Shown here: piece after piece, positions 44,460 through 48,956 of the stretch
How the letters are laid out: each line of letters opens with the position of its first letter
Position numbering within the stretch: position 1 is the first letter of the stretch
From: Streptomyces sp. NRRL B-24085
GTDB taxonomy: Bacteria; Actinomycetota; Actinomycetes; Streptomycetales; Streptomycetaceae
Direction: 5' to 3'
Length of the DNA stretch: 48,956 nt
Assembly (NCBI RefSeq): GCF_001282115.1
Contig: NZ_LJBR01000082.1
Span: 1-48,956 of the forward strand
Notes under the pieces: generated by a model
The model's input: only the letters and a program-made list of their open reading frames with translations
What the model was told of the DNA's origin: nothing
The model's database searches: none
Translations under genes and position numbers: made by a program

Positions 44460-45476
44460 ATGTCTCGCACCCCTCGACTGCCTTCCTCCCTGCTCAGAGT
44501 CGCCGCCTGCGCCTCGGTCGGGGCCCTCGCCCTGACGGCCTGCGGCTCCGGTTCCGGATCGGACTCCGTCGGCGCCGGTTCGGGCAGCGTCAAGGTCGGG
44601 CTGATCACCAAGACCGACACCAACCCGTTCTTCGTGAAGATGAAGGAGGGCGCGGAGAAGGCCGCCAAGAAGGACGGCGTCCAGCTCATGACCGCGGCGG
44701 GCAAGTTCGACGGGGACAACGCCGGTCAGGTCACCGCCATCGAGAACATGGTGGCCGCCGGGGTGAAGGGCATCCTGATCACCCCGAGCGACTCCAAGGC
44801 GATCGTGCCCGCGATAGCCAAGGCCAAGGCCAAGGGCGTGCTGGTCATCGCCCTGGACACGCCGACCGAGCCGGAGAGCGCGGTCGACGCCCTGTTCGCC
44901 ACCGACAACCTCAAGGCCGGCGAGCTGATCGGCGAGTACGCCAAGGCCGCCATGAAGGGCAAGAAGGCCAGGATCGCCGCCCTCGACCTCGCCCCCGGCG
45001 TCTCCGTCGGCGTCCAGCGGCACAACGGGTTCCTCAAGGGCTTCGGCGCCACCGAGAAGGACGTGGCGTGCGCCCAGGACACCGGCGGCGACCAGGCCAA
45101 GGGCCAGACCGCCATGGAGAACTGCCTCCAGAAGGAGCCCGGCATCAACCTCGTCTACACCATCAACGAGCCGGCCGCGCTCGGCGCGTACACCGCGCTG
45201 AAGGCCAAGGGCCGCGAGAAGGACGTCCTGATCGTCTCCGTCGACGGCGGCTGCACCGGCACCCAGGCCGTCAAGGACGGCAAGATCGCGGCCACTTCGC
45301 AGCAGTACCCGCTGAAGATGGCCGCCGAGGGGGTCAACGCCGTGGTGACGTACGCCAAGGGCGGCAAGAAGGTGTCCGGGTACACCGACACCGGCGTCAC
45401 CCTGATCACCGACAAGGCCCAGCCGGGCATCGACTCCAAGGACACCGCCTTCGGTCTGGAGAACTGCTGGGGCTGA
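44460..45476 (+). CDS. sugar ABC transporter substrate-binding lipoprotein (fructose/ribose type)
   Basis: 338-residue binding protein of the periplasmic binding protein 4 family. The lipoprotein signal ends at C28 in LTACGSG. VGLITKTDTNPFFVKMKEGAEKAAKK and GVKGILITPSDSKAIVPAIAKAKAKG are typical of ribose/fructose receptors such as FrcB. ATG 44460 has GGAG six bases upstream; the frame extends into operator B, so the longer start is unlikely. Given the divergent GH32 enzyme, fructose or a short fructan is the expected ligand. Confidence 0.92.
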   Translation: MSRTPRLPSSLLRVAACASVGALALTACGSGSGSDSVGAGSGSVKVGLITKTDTNPFFVKMKEGAEKAAKKDGVQLMTAAGKFDGDNAGQVTAIENMVAAGVKGILITPSDSKAIVPAIAKAKAKGVLVIALDTPTEPESAVDALFATDNLKAGELIGEYAKAAMKGKKARIAALDLAPGVSVGVQRHNGFLKGFGATEKDVACAQDTGGDQAKGQTAMENCLQKEPGINLVYTINEPAALGAYTALKAKGREKDVLIVSVDGGCTGTQAVKDGKIAATSQQYPLKMAAEGVNAVVTYAKGGKKVSGYTDTGVTLITDKAQPGIDSKDTAFGLENCWG

Positions 45477-45502
45477 GCCCCGCCCCGGGCTCCCTACGAC
45501 CT

Positions 45503-45524
45503 CGCCCCGCCCTTGAGCGGGGCG
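45503..45524 (+). terminator. hairpin between binding-protein and permease genes
   Basis: An 8-bp stem CGCCCCGC/GCGGGGCG with a six-base loop and no T run, in the 131-base gap. Such hairpins often stabilise the upstream message, so that binding protein exceeds permease, or partly attenuate transcription. Confidence 0.45.
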
Positions 45525-45607
45525 GCCGGTCCCGCTCCTCCCCGACCCGGGGACGGCCGCCCCCTTGTCCTCCCACCAGGACTTCTGTCTTCCGACAAGG
45601 ACTTCGC

Positions 45608-46621
45608 ATGACCGCCACGTCCACGCCCCCGAGCACCTCCTCGCCGTACGCCGAGCTCAAGGCGCCGACCACGGCCCGCAGGCTGCTCACGGCACCGACC
45701 ACGGGCCCGCTGGTCGCCCTTCTGCTCGCCTGTGTCTTCTTCGCCGTCTCGACCGACCAGTTCCTCACCGGCGGGAACTTCTCGCTGATCGTGCAGCAGG
45801 TCATGGTCGTCGGCACCCTCGCCATCGGCCAGACCCTGATCATCCTCACCGCGGGCATCGACCTGTCGTGCGGGGCGGTGATGGCGTTCGGCAGCATCGT
45901 GATCGCCAAGATGGCCGCCGAGGGCTCGCTGCCGCCGCTTCTCGCCATCGCGCTGGGACTGGCCGTCTGCGGCGGATTCGGGCTGCTGAACGGGCTGTTG
46001 GTGCAGAAGATCCCGCTGCCGCCGTTCATCGTCACGCTCGGCATGCTCAACGTGGCGTTCGCGCTGACCCACATCTACTCCGAGGAGCAGACGGTCACCA
46101 ACCTGCCGGGCCCGCTGACGGCCCTCGGGCAGACCTTCCCGATGGGCCACACCGACATCACCTACGGCTCCCTCGTGACCATCGGCCTGTTCCTGCTGCT
46201 CGCCTACGCACTGAGCAGCACCGGCTGGGGCCGGCACGTCTACGCCCTGGGCAACAGCCAGGAGGCCGCGCGGCTCAACGGCATCCGCACCTCCCGGCTG
46301 ACCATCGGCGTCTACACCGTCGCCGGTCTCCTCTACGGCGTCGCCGCCCTGCTGCTCATCTCCCGCACCGGAGTGGGCGACCCGCAGGCGGGCCAGACCG
46401 ACAACCTCGACAGCATCACCGCCGTCGTCCTCGGCGGCACCAGCCTCTTCGGCGGCCGCGGCTCGGTGCTCGGCACCTTCATCGGCGTCCTCATCGTCGG
46501 CGTCTTCCGCAACGGGCTCCAGCTGATGGGCGTCGCCTCCATCTACCAGACCCTGATCACCGGTGTGCTGGTGATCCTCGCGGTGACCGTCGACCAGATC
46601 TCCCGGAAGAAGGCCCGATGA
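45608..46621 (+). CDS. sugar ABC transporter permease (RbsC/FrcC type)
   Basis: 337-residue permease with eight to ten helices. The family blocks are TLIILTAGIDLSCGAVMAFGS, GFGLLNGLLVQKIPLPPFIVTLGML, ALGNSQEAARLNGI and VVLGGTSLFGGRGSVLGTFIG. ATG 45608 follows AAGGA by six bases. The stop overlaps the ATPase start by four bases (ATGA). Confidence 0.93.
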   Translation: MTATSTPPSTSSPYAELKAPTTARRLLTAPTTGPLVALLLACVFFAVSTDQFLTGGNFSLIVQQVMVVGTLAIGQTLIILTAGIDLSCGAVMAFGSIVIAKMAAEGSLPPLLAIALGLAVCGGFGLLNGLLVQKIPLPPFIVTLGMLNVAFALTHIYSEEQTVTNLPGPLTALGQTFPMGHTDITYGSLVTIGLFLLLAYALSSTGWGRHVYALGNSQEAARLNGIRTSRLTIGVYTVAGLLYGVAALLLISRTGVGDPQAGQTDNLDSITAVVLGGTSLFGGRGSVLGTFIGVLIVGVFRNGLQLMGVASIYQTLITGVLVILAVTVDQISRKKAR

Positions 46622-47454
46622 GCGCCCTCGCCTCCCCCACCCCCGTCCTCCAGGCCCGCGGTCTCGTCAAGCGCTACGGCCAGGTCACCGCCATCGACGG
46701 CGCCGACTTCGACCTGCTGCCCGGTGAGGTGCTCGCCGTCATCGGCGACAACGGCGCCGGCAAGACCAGCCTCATCAAGGCCCTCACCGGTGCGGTGACA
46801 CCGGACGCGGGCGAGATCCGGCTCAACGGCGAGCCCATCACCTTCTCCGGCCCGCAGAGCGCCCGCGCCCACGGCATCGAGACGGTCTACCAGGACCTGG
46901 CCGTGGCCGCCTCCATGGACATCGCCTCGAACATGTTCCTCGGACGGGAGCTGCGGCGCCCCGGTGTCCTCGGGAGCGTGTTCCGGATGCTCGACAAGAA
47001 AAGGATGCGGCAGGAGGCCGCCGAGCACATGGCCGACCTGAAGATCGGCCTGCGGTCGCTGACCCAGGCGGTCGAGACGCTCTCCGGCGGACAGCGGCAG
47101 GCCGTGGCGGTCGCCCGTTCCGTCGCCTGGGCGCGCAGCGTCGTCGTGATGGACGAGCCCACCGCCGCGCTCGGCGTCAAGGAGTCCGGACAGGTCCTCG
47201 ACCTCATCCGCCGGGTCCGGGACAAGGGCATGCCGGTCGTCCTGATCAGCCACAACATGCCGCACGTCTTCGAGATCGCGGACCGGATCCACGTGCACCG
47301 GCTGGGCCGGCGGGCCGCCCTGATCAAGCCCTCCGACTACTCCATGGCGGAGGTCGTCGCCATCATGACCGGCGCGCTCACCGTCGACGAGGCCGGAGGT
47401 ACTGTCGTAGCGGATTCCGAGGCCGCGAAGGCCGCGGGCGTCCAGGCCACCTGA
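46618..47454 (+). CDS. sugar ABC transporter ATPase (FrcA-like, single domain)
   Basis: 278-residue ATPase. Walker A is GDNGAGKTS (43-51), the signature LSGGQRQ, Walker B VVVMDEPTAALG and the switch histidine is in LISHNMP. It is a single nucleotide-binding domain of FrcA type, not the double domain of RbsA, so it would work as a dimer. It ends with a short Ala-rich tail. It completes the importer (binding protein, permease, ATPase). Confidence 0.93.
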   Translation: MSALASPTPVLQARGLVKRYGQVTAIDGADFDLLPGEVLAVIGDNGAGKTSLIKALTGAVTPDAGEIRLNGEPITFSGPQSARAHGIETVYQDLAVAASMDIASNMFLGRELRRPGVLGSVFRMLDKKRMRQEAAEHMADLKIGLRSLTQAVETLSGGQRQAVAVARSVAWARSVVVMDEPTAALGVKESGQVLDLIRRVRDKGMPVVLISHNMPHVFEIADRIHVHRLGRRAALIKPSDYSMAEVVAIMTGALTVDEAGGTVVADSEAAKAAGVQAT

Positions 47455-47480
47455 CCACAGCACTCGACACTCGACGGCGT

Positions 47481-47500
47481 CCGGCCGAGGCCGCGGCCGG
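47481..47500 (+). terminator. hairpin upstream of lacI-type gene
   Basis: Stem CCGGCCG/CGGCCGG with a six-base loop in the 76-base gap after the ATPase gene. No T run; it may only reduce read-through into the regulator gene. Confidence 0.4.
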
Positions 47501-47530
47501 AACCGACGAGCACAGGAGACGGTTTCCTCC

Positions 47531-48562
47531 ATGGCAGCGAACCGCCGCCCGACCCTGGCCGACGTCGCCCGCGAAGTGGGCGTCAGCGCCAAGACGGTCT
47601 CCCGCGTTCTCAACGAGGACGGACCCGCGTCGGCCGAGACCAGGGAACAGGTGCTCGCCGCCGTGGCCAAGCTCGGCTTCCAGCCGAACCTCATGGCCCG
47701 CAACATCCGCGTCGGCGGGCCCGACACCACGATCGGTCTGGTCATCCCCGACCTGGGCAACCCGTTCTTCGGGGCGGTGGCCCGCAGCATCGAGGACACG
47801 GTCCGCGACCGCGGACTGACCCTGCTCATGGGCTCTTCGGCGGACGAACCGGACCGTGAACGGGCCCTGACGGACAAGTTCCTGGCCCGCCGCGTCAGCA
47901 TCCTGCTGGTCGTGCCGTCCGTCGGCGCCGACCACTCCCACCTCAAGACCCACCGTGCCACGGGGCTGCCCGTCGTCTTCCTCGACCGCCCCGGAGTGGG
48001 CCTGGCCGCCGACAGCGTGGTCAGCTCCAACCGCACCGGCGCGCACGACGGTGTCGCCCACCTGATCGCCCACGGCCACCGGCGCATCGGCTTCGTCGGC
48101 GACCTGCCGGTCAAGCTCTACACCCGGCGTGAGCGCCTGGCCGGGTACCGCGAGGCCCTCGACCGGGCCGGCCTGCCGTACGACCGTTCCCTGGTCGCCA
48201 ACGCCCATGACCAGCAGGGGGCTTCGGCCGCGACCTCCCGACTCCTCGCCCTGGCCGATCCCCCCACCGCCCTGTTCGCCGGCAACAACATCGTCGCCCT
48301 GGGCATAGTCGCCGAACTCGCCCGCAGCAGGCGCAAGGACGTCGCCGTCGTCTCCTTCGACGACGTCCCGCTCGCCGAGGCGCTCGAACCGGCCCTGACC
48401 GTCGTCGCCCAGGACCCCGAGGAGATCGGCAGGACAGCGGCGACCACGGCCCTGTCCCGCCTCGACGGCGACCGCACCCGGGCCCGGACCATCACGGTCC
48501 CGACCCGCCTGATCGTACGAGGCTCGGGCGAGCGGCCCGCCCCGGTGCTGCAACGGGCCTGA
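47531..48562 (+). CDS. LacI-family transcriptional regulator
   Basis: 343-residue repressor. The helix-turn-helix is TLADVAREVGVSAKTVSRVLN (residues 8-28), the hinge helix FQPNLMARNIR, followed by a periplasmic-binding-protein-like sugar domain (IGLVIPDLGNPFFGAVARSIE, VSFDDVPLAEALEPALTVV). It is downstream of the importer genes and very likely binds the paired operators at 44103-44134 and 44372-44403, releasing them when fructose or a related sugar is present. GGAG lies 13 bases before the ATG, somewhat far. Confidence 0.93.
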   Translation: MAANRRPTLADVAREVGVSAKTVSRVLNEDGPASAETREQVLAAVAKLGFQPNLMARNIRVGGPDTTIGLVIPDLGNPFFGAVARSIEDTVRDRGLTLLMGSSADEPDRERALTDKFLARRVSILLVVPSVGADHSHLKTHRATGLPVVFLDRPGVGLAADSVVSSNRTGAHDGVAHLIAHGHRRIGFVGDLPVKLYTRRERLAGYREALDRAGLPYDRSLVANAHDQQGASAATSRLLALADPPTALFAGNNIVALGIVAELARSRRKDVAVVSFDDVPLAEALEPALTVVAQDPEEIGRTAATTALSRLDGDRTRARTITVPTRLIVRGSGERPAPVLQRA

Positions 48563-48579
48563 CCTGACGGCCGCGCGGG

Positions 48580-48602
48580 CGGGGCGGACGGGACCCGCCC
48601 CG
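48580..48602 (+). terminator. hairpin after the lacI-type gene
   Basis: Stem CGGGGCGG/CCGCCCCG with a seven-base loop, 17 bases after the stop, without a T run. It is a probable transcription end of the levan/fructose operon. Confidence 0.5.
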
Positions 48603-48693
48603 GAGGCCGACCGAACCCGGAAGCGAACCCGCCGCGGGTTTCCATGACGCGCGACCCACCCGGGTCCCGCCGAAGCCAATGTTGTGCACTTTA

Positions 48694-48722
48694 TTGACGA
48701 CGGTCATCAGACAGCCTAATTT
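48694..48722 (+). promoter_or_regulatory. promoter of the MHS transporter gene
   Basis: -35 TTGACG (48694-48699) and -10 TAATTT (48717-48722), spacer 17, in an AT-richer patch. The start point would be near 48729, giving a leader of about 28 bases that contains the GGGAG ribosome site. Confidence 0.6.
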
Positions 48723-48756
48723 CACGGTGTCCTTCCCCCGCTCAAGGGAGACCGCG

Positions 48757-48956
48757 ATGCCCCCGTCCCCCGCCCCGTCCGACCGCACCCGCCAACTCCG
48801 CCGGGTCGCCCTCTCCGGCCTGCTCGGCACCGCCGTCGAGTTCTACGACTTCCTCGTCTACGGCACCGTCGCAGCCCTCGTCTTCGGCGAACTGTTCTTC
48901 CCCGGCGCCGACCCCGCCGTCGGCACGATCGCCGCGTTCGGCACCTTCGCCGCCGG
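48757..48956 (+). CDS. MFS transporter of the metabolite:H+ symporter family (cut by window end)
   Basis: 66 codons of an open gene at the right edge. The text VALSGLLGTAVEFYDFLVYGTVAALVFGELFFP is the first-helix hallmark of MHS-type major facilitator proteins such as ShiA, ProP and citrate carriers. GGGAG lies six bases before the ATG at 48757. The rest of the protein and its substrate are outside the window. Confidence 0.85.
   Translation, partial: MPPSPAPSDRTRQLRRVALSGLLGTAVEFYDFLVYGTVAALVFGELFFPGADPAVGTIAAFGTFAA

Noticed and set aside
45565..46617. Plus-strand frame through the RbsC-type permease leading into the ATPase
   Set aside because: Arg/Pro/His-rich shadow. The ATPase starts at ATG 46618 in the overlap with the permease stop.

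Overview
The window is about 49 kb of very GC-rich DNA with the codon bias, GTG starts, 4-base stop/start overlaps and gene families of Streptomyces. Much of the gene order from the acyl-CoA ligase to hemL agrees with what I remember of the S. coelicolor SCO45xx-SCO44xx region. That comparison is from memory, not from a search.

Region by region. (1) 1-1060: an XRE/DUF5753 regulator coupled to a DUF397 protein. (2) 1048-7424: fatty-acid genes (acyl-CoA ligase, thiolase divergent from a FabG4-type reductase and a MaoC dehydratase) and a TetR regulator. Two palindromes lie in the divergent promoter. (3) 7471-9043: a DUF4229 membrane protein, a GNAT acetyltransferase and a frameshifted UdgX-type uracil-DNA glycosylase. 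(4) 9111-15110: futalosine-pathway menaquinone genes (mqnE, UbiX, UbiA/MqnP and UbiD types), an Lrp regulator, a rhomboid protease and an uncharacterised coupled gene. (5) 15198-19875: a small membrane protein, then an NCS1 permease, an IPNS-like oxygenase, a yeast-type cytosine deaminase and a PucR regulator, which look like a pyrimidine salvage or oxidation unit. (6) 19872-21292: a transglutaminase-like protein and an SRPBCC protein. (7) 21332-29050: cytochrome c maturation system II (ccsB, resB, ccdA, ccsX), a secreted deacetylase-like lipoprotein, a histidine phosphatase and hemL.

(8) 29051-34977: a conserved small protein, an OmpR-type two-component system, a tandem-repeat spacer and a convergent MMPL transporter. 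(9) 35137-41100: a GH1 beta-glucosidase operon with its sugar importer (no ATPase gene) and a divergent ROK repressor. (10) 41170-48562: a levanase-type GH32 enzyme divergent from a fructose/ribose-type ABC importer and a LacI regulator. An MHS-family transporter gene runs off the right edge.

The most informative non-coding signals are these. Mirrored promoter-plus-double-operator units sit in the GH32/ABC divergent region. A palindrome fills the spacer of the beta-glucosidase operon promoter. A short repeat is inserted in frame in pucR. Three copies of one intergenic repeat abut gene 3' ends. A 93-94 bp tandem array overlaps the end of the histidine kinase gene. The GH32 protein looks like a nested insertion: the propeller is split by a module that is itself split by a second copy. 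I did not find tRNAs, rRNAs, CRISPR arrays or transposase genes.
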